Assembly (NCBI GenBank): GCA_921293015.1
Contig: OV121092.1
Coordinates: forward strand, 7,074,001-7,138,000
DNA length: 64,000 nt
Direction: 5' to 3'
From: Phorcus lineatus
Lineage: Eukaryota > Mollusca > Gastropoda > Trochida > Trochidae
Shown: positions 47,201 to 56,907 of the stretch, piece after piece
Layout: the number at the start of each line of letters is the position of its first letter
Position numbering within the stretch: position 1 is the stretch's first letter
The notes under the pieces: generated by a model
The model's database searches: none
The model's input: the letters and a program-made list of their open reading frames with translations, nothing else
What the model was told of the DNA's origin: nothing
Program-made: the position numbers and the translations under genes

Positions 47201-50200
47201 TTTGATGCTTACAGATATATAGATACACTAAGAGTAGTGACGTTTGTTTCAAACAGTTATCAACAAATAAGATAAGGTAAAGCCTGGAATCTTTACCAGG
47301 GATTGTTGTTGACAGTTTCCTCAATCCATCTTTTTCAATGCTACTTTGTATGAATGTCATGTGAGTGTAATATCTCACCCTCTGACTGGTGCTCTGTATT
47401 TATTCAGGATTGCAGAGTGTCCCGAGTGCAAGATGCCCATCAGTAACCTGGCCAAGGTGTTCGGACCGACCCTGGTGGGCTACTCCTCGGCAGAGCCTGA
47501 ACCCATGCAGATGATCAACGAGACTCGCAGGCAGAATATGGTGAGGCTTTCTCCTTTATTGACAAATATATCTGACCTTTAATGTGATGATTTATATCAA
47601 AAGCAGATTTATCAAAATGAAAAAAACTTTATTGCAAAATTATTTTTGATCGGTTTTATTCATAACAGTAAAGACACATTAGCTAGTATGAAGCTCTCAC
47701 CAGTTGCAACACATTCAATTGATCAATGCAAACACTCGTAGTACAGGACCTCGCAACAAAACAATGGTTGCTGGGCATGGTCTGTGTTTCCCTTAATTAA
47801 AAACATTATTACTTTAAACTTTTACTGAGTGACACTGATGATTGTCGTGTATTCTAGCAGATAGATTGTACCCATCCTTAATATGATTGAACTGCTGTCT
47901 TATTGTTGTTGTGGACAAGTAATTTGAGGAGGTATAGAATGAAAAAAATCTTTGAATTATGTGTCGACTAAGAATATTATTAATTTGACTGGCACTCTGG
48001 GGAAAATGATCAAGGAAATACCTGACATCTTTTCTCCGCGAACAGGCCATGGAGAAACTTCTTGAGCTGCCGACAGACTACTGGGTGAGATTCATCAACG
48101 TGGACGACAACAGTCTCTACCCAGCAGACCCCAGCACTCCCATGACACCTGACTGCAGCAAAGCAGGTAACTGCCTCCACTTCTAGAGGATTACTAATAG
48201 TAAATCTGTGGTGTAACCACACTACCTGCATAAGGGCCTATCAAACAAGAGCTCTACAAAATATTCACTGTAAAAGTCTGTGTATTGACTGCATTGTTGG
48301 TTTTAAAAAAAGATTTCTATGAAGAGAAGACATTGCGCAAACATACGCCATGAGTGCAATAAGAAGAACTATTATAATGTGAATATATTCCCTTTTAATT
48401 GTTTTTTATCTTTCTGTAACTACCATCTTTATCAATTTCCAGTGCCACGTAGTCGACTGGGTCCTGTGTTGACCCCTGGATCATATGAGGCAGAGGTCCA
48501 GAAGACACAGACGTGGTCACGCAGCACCACGCAGACTCCTCGGTGAGTACAGCACTCACTTCTGAAGTACATACCTTCAGTTCTTCTCTTGATTAAACTG
48601 AGGTTGTACAGGGGCTTTGTAAGGTTTTAGTACATGACATAGCTTTGCAGTACATCTAATCGAAGGCTGTATTAGTCAACTCTCTTAGAGAGGTTCTTGA
48701 AAGAGAATCTTGATTCTAACGAGAAAAGATGGGTCAAAAACTTTGCAGGCCAGCATGGCAGAGATATTTCTGATATGCCAGTCTTCAACTCCTGACCAAA
48801 CCCAAATAAATCTTCCCTTGATGGCCTATGCTAACACCAGCCCAAATGACTTGCTAAGATAGGCCTTGCCGCATTTCCTGTACTTTTCTGTGCCTTTCAC
48901 CAAGGCTACTGCAACTGATCGCAATGGTCCTGTGAGAAATCATAAGAGAATTGCAACTTTTTGGCAAAGAGGGTGCTGTAATCAAACCAAGAATTACAAC
49001 TGGTTGGCAAGGTTTGAATTGGCCAGCTATAGAATCTGGTGAAAGTTAAAGCCATGCGAGGGAATATGACCCAAAGTATGTTGTTTGATAATTAGTTCCT
49101 ATTCCTGTGTATCATCAATTGAAGAGTGGTTCACAGCTCAATGATTCGGTAGGAGAGGGTTTAGTCTTTATGGTGACATCAGTGTTGTCATGAAGGTGGG
49201 ACTGGTATCTCAGTTCCTATTAAAGCACATAGACTAAAGAGGTAACTTTAGTCTTTGGGTAGATTCAATTACCCTGATATCCTTGGGGTGTAAAGTCTTG
49301 TGTTGCTATGTATAATCAAATAAAATGATTTGCATCCAGCAATAGCAGCACCACCTGTATGATAGTTATACAAGTGTCAATCACAGTAACCAAAGAGAAC
49401 GCTGCTAATTATATGCATTTCGCTCATATGAAAACAATGGTGGACCTATCACTAAAGTATTTAATGTTCATAATGGTAGATATATTGTTTTATGCACATC
49501 CCAAAAAACTTTTTCAAGCTATCATAGGTCGTTTTTTCTTGCTGCTTAGATTTCAGGTAATGTTCTATACCATTTCCATGAGATAATTGTCCATGGAGAA
49601 ATACTTTGTTTTTATTGGCTGAAAAATTACAGGCTATAAATAGCTTTGAGTAACCAGGCATCAGTGATGCAATGCTTTTGACCCAAAAGGATATCAGGGT
49701 ACTTTGAGGGACTATGCGCGGATACTAATAGCAGGATGAAAAGATCTTTAGTTTCACGACTTTAGCAATATTATTGTGATGATGTATTTCTTTAGTAAAT
49801 CGATGCTATATTTCTACTGAACTTGTATATAAGCAACTCAAAAGAAATCTAAAATGTTTTTCTCTGTGATGATGCATACTTATATGTGTCTTTGTATTCA
49901 ACTCTACCCATATCTTATCATATCTAATCATATATACATTCTTATCATCAAAACTCATCATAAATAGCTGTATAATCTATAATAAACAAGCTTGCTTCTT
50001 TTATTTATTATGTTCACTTGGAATTTAGTAACCTTAATACCAGAAAGGATTAAAAAAATGGTTGAAAAATCAATTGAAAATTAGAGAAGAAATTAATCGA
50101 AAACTAAATCCATTCATCCGGTGAGCCATGTTTCATCAATCATCAGTCATCCAACTGCTCTCACCTTTCCTGATCTCTCATTTCCTCTCTTCTTGGTTGT

Positions 50201-51795
50201 GGGTTTGAACTAATTGAAATACCTCCTTGCATGAATTGTCAATAGCAGGTGTCTGTGTGCTCTTCATTTTTTCTGCATGAGCTGCCACTATCCACCTAAT
50301 CTGTTTCAACCAATATCTGCTTGTTTCCTTATAGTCATAACTAACTCCCTATGCCTCGTGATAAATGTAAATGAGCATCAAAGAATAAATGATTTTGATT
50401 CAAAAGTGTGAATATCGCTTATACCTCCATAAAAGATTCAGTCCATGAAAGAGATGCATGCTAGACAAAATTATTCTTGAAATTTTGGACATCATCTTAG
50501 TCTTCTTGACACATCATCTGAGACACTTTATCCCAGGTTAATAGATCATCTGCAACTGGTTAAAGTCATGCTCCATCTTCATGCCAACACTTCTTACTTT
50601 ATTCTCTGAATCAAAGATTTCTGACTCGGTGTTTGATAAAAGGTCATGTCTTATTCTCTGACACTGCTTCTGTAACCTGGGAACTCTCTATTTTATCTTA
50701 ACCCACTGACACTCTCTGGTTCTGTGGTTGAAATAGTTTTCAGTCTGACACTTTACTCTTTGTATTTCCATCTAACACCATTGACATTGTCAGGTCCTGT
50801 GGTTTATGTAGGCTTTTAGTCACTGACACTACTTCTTCATATGTGTGTTTCCATCTAACCCTACTGACATACCGCTGCTTGTGGGTGCTCGAGTTGACGT
50901 TGTGGCTTGTCACGGTTACCTCCCTTTCCTCTGTTGGTAGACTGATGCCGCCGTTAAAACGGCTGGCTCCACTGGCGGTCAGTGAGAGCATGATCTGAAC
51001 CCAACTTATCCCGGTTGTACCATTCAGTCTGCTGTCAGGTAGGCACTGCACACTCTTTAGATCTCAAGAACACATTGGTCGTCAAACTTACGACTTGAAG
51101 AGGAAGAATTTTCTATGTCGTTAGCTCAGGTTTTTGTTTAAACATTTAGCTTCTTAATATAAGAGTGTATGGAAACAGGTGTTTTTTAAATTCCATGTAA
51201 AAAACTATAGAAAATAAACTAAATGATAGAATGTAAAGTTCATAATTGTTTCTAAAGAATAAAATCCTAACATTTATTGTAGAAAGATAGCTGCCAAGTT
51301 AGTTTACAGAATGCCATCTTGGGGTTTAAAGCAAAAACTAAACTATATAAACTGATGCACAAGCACCAAACCCTGCTTGAAGTAAACCCTAGCTTTATTC
51401 CTGCCTGATGTTAGCCCTGTTCACTTTCCTCACTTTATGTGAAATTCACACACATTGAGTGTAACAATATTATAAGCATATCAAAATTTAATAGGTTGTC
51501 AAGATTATCCTCCATATTATCAAAATGCACAAAAAGCTTACTGTCAGTATTACTCATGCGTAACAACACTTTATAATATCATGTTTCACAAATTTTAGGT
51601 ACCTTTAGGAAATATGGTACCTGTTCCAAGATGGTAACTATTCGATGCAAAATATTTCACATCCATAACAATTTGAATAACAATATCCTATCTTAACAAA
51701 TATTCATGTCATCTGATTTCAGACTTCCTTCTCGCCACAACAACACGACCCAGAGACCGCGCCAGTTCTTCACCTCTCCGTTTGTCAACAACTAG
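32227..51795 (+). CDS. RACGAP1: Rac GTPase-activating protein 1 (MgcRacGAP/CYK-4), complete
   Basis: Exons: 32227-32253, 35036-35117, 39436-39577, 39748-39808, 40195-40352, 40772-40949, 41288-41447, 41580-41688, 42102-42155, 43017-43116, 43663-43708, 44826-44926, 45430-45483, 45749-45813, 46056-46119, 46393-46504, 46858-46963, 47408-47540, 48046-48166, 48443-48542, 51723-51795. They total 2046 nt (681 aa) with all phases consistent; human has 632. Residues about 40-130 are coiled coil (KIF23/MKLP1-binding half of centralspindlin). A basic, Ser-rich linker follows. The C1 zinc finger starts at His342 (HVFISRTFIKPETCIPC...CKDC..HPDC). The RhoGAP domain covers about 407-600 with arginine finger R443 in GIYRVPGSDR, plus KDFLRSLKEPL and NLAKVFGPTLV. 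The tail ends RPRQFFTSPFVNN, like human NFFASPMLK. It drives midzone assembly and RhoA/ECT2 control in cytokinesis. The first exon (MIPERKQYQ) is inferred from frame and donor only. Confidence 0.96.
34391..34925. mobile_element. hAT-like TIR element in RACGAP1 intron 1
   Basis: The ends CAGGGGTCAAAAATTTTTTT and, read inward from the right, CAGGGGTTAAAAATTCTTTT match at 18 of 21 positions. CAGGGG is a common hAT terminus. No 8-bp target duplication is evident, so the call is provisional. A perfect 85-bp palindrome (34469-34553) lies inside. No transposase frame. Confidence 0.45.
34469..34553. repeat. Perfect 85-bp palindrome
   Basis: Two 42-nt arms are exact reverse complements around a single T at 34511. 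The left arm core is AACATTATGAAATATGATGT, continuing through CATCGGGTGACATATCTTA. No mismatch was found. It could be a very young foldback element or an inversion-duplication product of replication or assembly. Confidence 0.9.
35301..35612 (+). mobile_element. tRNA-headed SINE, family 2 (copy A), RACGAP1 intron 2
   Basis: The head GGGCGGGATAGTGGTTAGC is followed by a B-box GGTTCGAATCC. The body contains CAGGTTTGGGTGCAATGCTA and the tail GCGTTTAACCCCAAATCACC. A 13-bp direct repeat TCAATCTTTTGAG flanks it exactly (35288-35300 and 35613-35625). This is a clean retroposition target duplication and fixes both ends. Confidence 0.93.
35626..39380. other. RACGAP1 intron 2, remainder
   Basis: No exon or recognisable repeat. 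Open frames at 36171-36584 (137 codons) and 36605-36871 (88 codons) lack family signatures and lack matching splice sites that would keep the RACGAP1 frame. An E2F-like TTCCCGCC occurs at about 37666. Small TCAG repeats lie near 39145. Confidence 0.45.
43156..43497 (-). mobile_element. tRNA-derived SINE, family 1 (copy 2), RACGAP1 intron 10
   Basis: Same structure and orientation as the copy at 13264-13592: on the minus strand an A-box (GTGTAGCGGTTAGC), a B-box (GGTTCGAATCC), then body, then a tail of (ATT)n with one ATC interruption at 43156-43182. It is antisense to RACGAP1. A short AGCTT at both flanks may be part of the target duplication. Confidence 0.9.
44230..44720. repeat. Possible repeat rich in GCGATAC/GTATCG motifs, intron 11
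   Basis: GCGAGACGATATAT, GGGCGAGACAATATATC, TTGCGATACAATACGTATC, ATCGGGATATATTGTCTC and CACTCGTATCGCG recur in both orientations across 490 bp. This suggests a decayed element with internal inverted subrepeats. No clear ends or target duplication. Confidence 0.35.
45588..45757. repeat. 87-bp tandem duplication carrying the exon 14 acceptor
   Basis: The block ACAGATTGAAAA...TTGATATCA...TTAATTGAA...CTGGTTATGTTGACAGAT occurs twice. The GTTGACAG acceptor ends at 45661 in the first copy and at 45748 in the second, the functional one. Splicing to the first would place an in-frame TGA after nine codons, so the second is clearly the coding acceptor. Confidence 0.85.
50941..51038 (+). other. RACGAP1: Candidate alternative RACGAP1 exon
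   Basis: A polypyrimidine tract and TTGGTAG acceptor (50930-50940) precede a 98-nt segment ending CTGTCAG|GTAGGC. Joined to exon 20 (ending ..CG) it continues the frame for 18 codons (LMPPLKRLAPLAVSESMI) and stops at 50996-50998. That would replace the RPRQFFTSPF tail. It could be an alternative C-terminus, a poison exon or chance. The segment is more GC-rich than the surrounding intron. Confidence 0.35.
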
Positions 51796-54660
51796 CAAGA
51801 ATCAAAATAATCCTGGTCACTGCAGGATTCATGCTGGGAATGTAGAACGCCAATATGTATATATGTACCCAATTGTTCTGTAGATGCCAAGATGTAAATA
51901 CATACTCACATTGAGTCCCTACTTGTCTGCGAGGCGGGGCAAAGCAGTCGTGGCTCCAACATCAATCACAACTGGTAGTTAACCCTTTACCTATTGATTT
52001 ATGAAGTATGCTGTTCTTGACCCCAAACTCTGCACTGGCAAAGGTTTGCTACTCATTAATTGCACAGGTAAAGGGTTAAAATTTGTGATTCCTTTTGGAA
52101 GCCCTGATTTCTGCTAGTCAGCAAAATTACTCATGTACATATTGTGTATAGTGCTTGTATAGGATGTACTTATTAATCATGTTTGTAAAGTTTGGCTATA
52201 GAGGCTAACCTTTATTAATGTACAATATTGATTCCCTCTTAGATATATATATACTATCAAAGCCGTTTGTTGCAAACATTTAGAATGGTTTTATAATCCT
52301 CTTGGGATTTTTTATCATGTGTCATGATCTAGTAGTGTTCCAGTATTTATCAAGAGTACCTTTCAAACTGATACAACATTTCAATTGTATTTTGAATCTT
52401 AGAAATAGTTCTTGATTTTGGTATAGGATCTTCAAATCTTTGAATGTTCACGTATGTATCAGTTGATATTACTGGTTTCAATCATTTCTCGCAACACATA
52501 GCAAATATTAATGAATAAGTATTTTTCAAGATTTTAATGCTTATTCATTGCAATGAAACACTTACACAACATGTTTTTTCTGAAATGAAAAGGTGTAAGT
52601 GACTGCTGTAATGGTTCTCATTCTCTTATGATATTGATCTTCTAAATTTGATATTTTGAACCGCACATATGGTGTTTGGTTTACAGTTTCTTATTTAGAA
52701 AGTTCATGGTCATTTGAGATGTATCAATTCATTCATATAAACGCTTATGATAATTTTACCAGCTATAGATGAGTCAAGTGTGTTATTGGTATACCTCGCT
52801 TTTTATTTATGGCATAGAATGTAGCATATCATCTATTTTATCTCCTCTCCCACTCAAATCAATTCATGTAACATAACCTCTGCTGAATATGGAGCATTTT
52901 CTTGTGTTTGTAATCAACGTTAGTTGGGAAATTAGCAGCATTGTCTCAAACTGAACATTGAGTCTGCTTTAAGTGTTGAGAAGGCTGAAGTCCCTTCATC
53001 TGTGCTGTGCCCACATATTCCCACAATGTATTGGTCAGAGACAAAAGGTGTTATTTCATTTTATAGACATAAGGATGATATCTGTGCTGCAAACTTTCAG
53101 AGCTACAAGATTGAATATCATTTTGGATTTCAACTCATATCTTTATCTTGAATATCATTTCATCAGCTCTGAATTATCTTTATCTTTCAGGGACAATGTT
53201 TTGTTATGAGTTTCCCAGTCAAGTCGATAGAACTCAATGATTGAACTTGGAACCTTGCTTTCGAATTTCGAAGGTACCTGGTTTTCTGTAGCTTTTTTAT
53301 GATTAGTTTTTTGACCAGAGCTATCAATCATGAAACATATTTTATGAAAATATAATGATTGGAATAAAAAAAAAATGTTGAAAGAAAACAAAGCAGTTTA
53401 GGTTCAAGTTTTGTCTTACCAAAATATGTTTTATGATTTTGAACTTGTGTATCTATTTTTATTGCAAGGAATAGGTGGTAAATCTTTTATCTATTTATTT
53501 TTTTCTAACTAGTTATTTTAGTATTATTGAACAAATTTATCAGATTTTTTAATTATTTCCATAGGACACAAGGCCACCTAATGCTAAATTTCAGAAAATG
53601 ATTCCCAAACTATTTTGGATCTTTTTAAATGTGCTTTTTTAGGGATATTAACATTTATGCAGTTCAATATATATACTCTCTTCGCTTATGTCATCATTAC
53701 AATCCACGAATAATCATGAAACAATTTTGGCTAATTGGGATATGTATCAAGATTTGTAGAGTAAAAGATATCTTAGGAAACAACAGCCATTTCCAACTCC
53801 TTTTGGTCTTGTTCTCTCAGATATTCTGCATGACAATAAGGTTGTGATCAACTATTGATGTAAATCATGTCATTTGAAAAAGTTTCAATGATGAAAAGTA
53901 GCTTTCATTGATGTGCTATTGCTTCATGATTGATTCGATTGTAATCAGATTGTCGTTTGATTTGATCTTGCCCTGAAATGATGCGTAATTGATTGTATAT
54001 CATCTTATTCATTCAGCTGATTAGCCTCAGCAAAAAGCCTGTCTCTTCACAGCTTAACTATTTCCTCTAGTCTGTTGCATCTTCTCTTTACCATTGTCTT
54101 GTCTTTCACCTCATTCCCACCTGCAACCACGAAATAAACACTTTTAGAAATACACATCTTTTGTAATCTTTCTGTAAGTGCAACAATTGTGCATGATTAT
54201 GCATTAAATGACCTGAATTATTTTTTTTTAATCGGAATAAATGATATAAATCGCAATTAACGTATCTTCTCTAACAGTTTATGGTAATTTTCAAGGTAAC
54301 TGCAAATATATTATGGCTCAAGGTTCAATATAGTCTATCTTTATGTATGAGCTTGCCCCTCTCCAAATGCTGTTGAAACCTATGGATATGTCATTACTCA
54401 TTTTGCTAAAAGGTCACTTGAGAAATAACTTCTGCAATTAATGACAATTTGCAATTATACTTCCTAGAAGAACAGTAAATTCCAACACACTCCCGGAATA
54501 ATTGAAGAGGAGGACCAAATTCAATACTCATGTTCTCTGACAAAAGTAATCTGAGGATAAAGGATCTGGCACTACAGCTTTCAGCATAAGGTCCACAACA
54601 AAGAAGAGAATGAAAAACGCCTGGCCGTCTGTAAACATGTTTTACTTTTTTGACATCTTC
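51796..54660. other. RACGAP1 3'UTR and intergenic DNA
   Basis: The 3'UTR begins right after the stop at 51795. The region is AT-rich with many small open frames and no coding signal. GGAATAAAAAAA near 53360 is one possible polyadenylation region, but several A-rich hexamers compete. Confidence 0.45.
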
Positions 54661-54674
54661 TCCAGAACCATTGA

Positions 54675-54954
54675 GGGGGCGGGATGGCGCAGTCGGCTTC
54701 GGATCAAGAGGTCCGTGGTTCGAATCCCGCAAAGGGCTTGGCAACTTTGTCTTCAGTAGAGAACTGTTCTACACGCAGTCAGGTTTGGGTGCAATGCTAC
54801 ACTGAGTTTCAGCGCAGTACCACCCATGGTTCGCTAGTTCTAGCCGATGCATAACCACATTGGTGTTGCGGGGTTTCTCCCTGCATTAATACTAGCAGCC
54901 ACGATATAAGTGAAATACTCTTGAAAGCGGCGTTAAACCCCATTTCACCTCACC
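54675..54954 (+). mobile_element. tRNA-headed SINE, family 2 (copy B)
   Basis: Same family as 35301-35612: head GGGGGCGGGATGGCGCAGTC, B-box GGTTCGAATCC, body CAGGTTTGGGTGCAATGCTA, tail GCGGCGTTAAACCCC. The flanks TCCAGAACCATTGA (54661-54674) and TCCAGGACCATTGA (54955-54968) are a 14-bp target duplication with one mismatch. It is slightly older than copy A by that measure. Confidence 0.92.
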
Positions 54955-54989
54955 TCCAGGACCATTGATTCCAGAAATCTGAAATCTTG

Positions 54990-55221
54990 TGTACAGATTC
55001 TTTGGTGACCTCGTTGCCTCTAATAAGGGCCACAAAGGTAACACCTTAAAAACTGTTATTCATCTTCTTCAAAAACAAACGTCCTATAAAGCTGACACCT
55101 CAGCTGATGGGGATTCCAATTTAATGGATTTGGGTTTTTTCCCAAAATGGTTACCCTGTTACCATTTGTCTATCAAATTATAGAAAGCCTGATGAGCTAC
55201 AGAGCCAATTGACTCTATTTT
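54990..55221 (-). repeat. Single-unit relative of the 145-bp element
   Basis: The right end, read on the minus strand, starts AAAAATAGAG, continues GGCTCTGTAGCTCATCAG and is nearly identical to 69-102. Further in, TTTGGTGACC, GGCCACAAAGGTAACACC and TTCATCTTCTTC align with one diverged repeat unit. The family thus exists with one or many internal units. The open frame at 54989-55183 lies wholly in this repeat. Confidence 0.65.
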
Positions 55222-55672
55222 TCTCATTATCGAGCCTTCTCTCAGGAAATCAATCTATTTATAAGCAGGAACTTCAAAATGGAGGAATCAAATTAAATCA
55301 TCTTATCCCTTGTGAGAAATGAAAAAAGCATTATTTATTAGCATTTCCTGAAGAAATAAGAAATCAATAATTGCTAAACAAAACCTATCCTGGCTTTGTC
55401 TAAGCTAGCTGTGCAGGAATGATAACCAGGCACAGAAATCTGGAAGCAGCTTATTTGGTGAACCACTCTTTGTGAGTATCTTGGAGGGATGTAATGATTG
55501 TTACAGTGGTCAACAATGGTCAAATACTTTCCTTGCAAAAACTTAATATTTTAACATGATTACTCTAGACAACATAATTATCTTACTGATTTTTAAAATA
55601 AAAAACTAAAATCTTTAAAATGCATTACAATGAAATTATGATAATTTTTTTTTTATTAATCTAGACAGTTTA

Positions 55673-55985
55673 GGGGTGGGATAGCGCAGTGGTTAGCGCG
55701 TTCAGCTTCGGATCAAGAGGTCCCTGGTTAGAATCCCGCCAGGGGCTCAGCAACTTTGTCTGCAGTAGAGAACTGTTCTACACGCAGTCAGGTTTGGGTG
55801 CATTGCTATGCTGAGTTTCAGCGCAGTACCACCCATTGTTCGCTAGTTCCAGCCGATGCGCGCAGGTTTCACTGCAATGCATAGCCACAATGGTGTTGCA
55901 GGCTTTCTCCTGCAATAATACTAGCAGCCGCGATATAAGTGAAATAATCTTGAAAGCGGCGTTAAACCCCAACTCACTCAATAAC
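55673..55985 (+). mobile_element. tRNA-headed SINE, family 2 (copy C)
   Basis: The head GGGGTGGGATAGCGCAGTGG is followed by a B-box with one change (GGTTAGAATCC). The body is as in copies A and B, and the tail GCGGCGTTAAACCCC is followed by AACTCACTCA. The flanks TCTAGACAGTTTA at 55660-55672 and 55986-55998 are an exact 13-bp target duplication. Confidence 0.93.
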
Positions 55986-56828
55986 TCTAGACAGTTTAAC
56001 GTATTAACAAGTGATACTACTCGGAAGGGTGGTGACTGCTCCCTGTCGTTATGCTGTTAATTTGATTCAACTTGAGGCTGTTGCAAACCCATCATACTGT
56101 GGTCAAACGGTCAGTGTGTATACTATCTTTAAATGATTCAAACAATTGTGTCATGACGGAATGATAAATTCCAAGTTCTGTGTTCCAAACACACCATTTC
56201 AACACTTTCTCCATTTTTGAATGGCATACATAACTTAAAACAATCCAACTTTTTCACATCATTGTTAGGTGATTAAATAAAGATACACTTTGATACAAAT
56301 ATTAATAATTTTTCCAATAAGAAATATGTGAAAATAAGAATTTAACATCTAAAAATAAAACATTATTTCATAAATTATGAACTACATATATGTAAATACT
56401 TTTTTAAAAAGAATTTTACACTTTTAAGAAATAAAATTACATGTTGAAGTGTGTTTAATATTTCACAAGTAAGATAGATATGCAAATCCAAATAACACAA
56501 ACCATTTTGATTTTTTTATATAGAAATCATATTCCGAATTATCACGTATTTGTTTTTTTGTATAACCAAGGAAGATAACTCTAAAAATGCAAAATAAAAA
56601 ATGTAACGGGAAAAGAATGCGGACTGAACTGTACAATTATTTAAAATGTAAACGGTTGACAAAAATCTCCACAGAACTAACAAAGTAATTATATCTATAT
56701 CTAAGTAAAACAGTTAAATGTGTTTTGTTTACTGTATATTCAATCATTAATTTAATGAATAAAATATTTGAATCATTTTTCAGACAGTAGCCTCACTTTT
56801 GTAGTATCCAAGGAACTTGTTTTGTTTC

Positions 56829-56840
56829 AAAATGGCCGAA
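56829..56840 (-). promoter_or_regulatory. MINDY4 YY1-like promoter motif
   Basis: AAAATGGCCGAA, about 70 bp upstream of the MINDY4 start codon, resembles the reverse YY1 core (AANATGGC). It is the only notable promoter motif seen there, and no TATA box is evident. Confidence 0.3.
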
Positions 56841-56907
56841 AACGGATAAGCCGACGGCTATGTAATTTATTTTAGTTTCTTTTAGTTAAAACTTTACAGC
56901 ATATGAA

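Noticed and set aside
50740-51051. 103-codon minus-strand frame
   Set aside because: Overlaps the candidate alternative RACGAP1 exon on the opposite strand and has no family resemblance.
54989-55183. 64-codon frame
   Set aside because: Lies wholly inside the single-unit relative of the 145-bp repeat.
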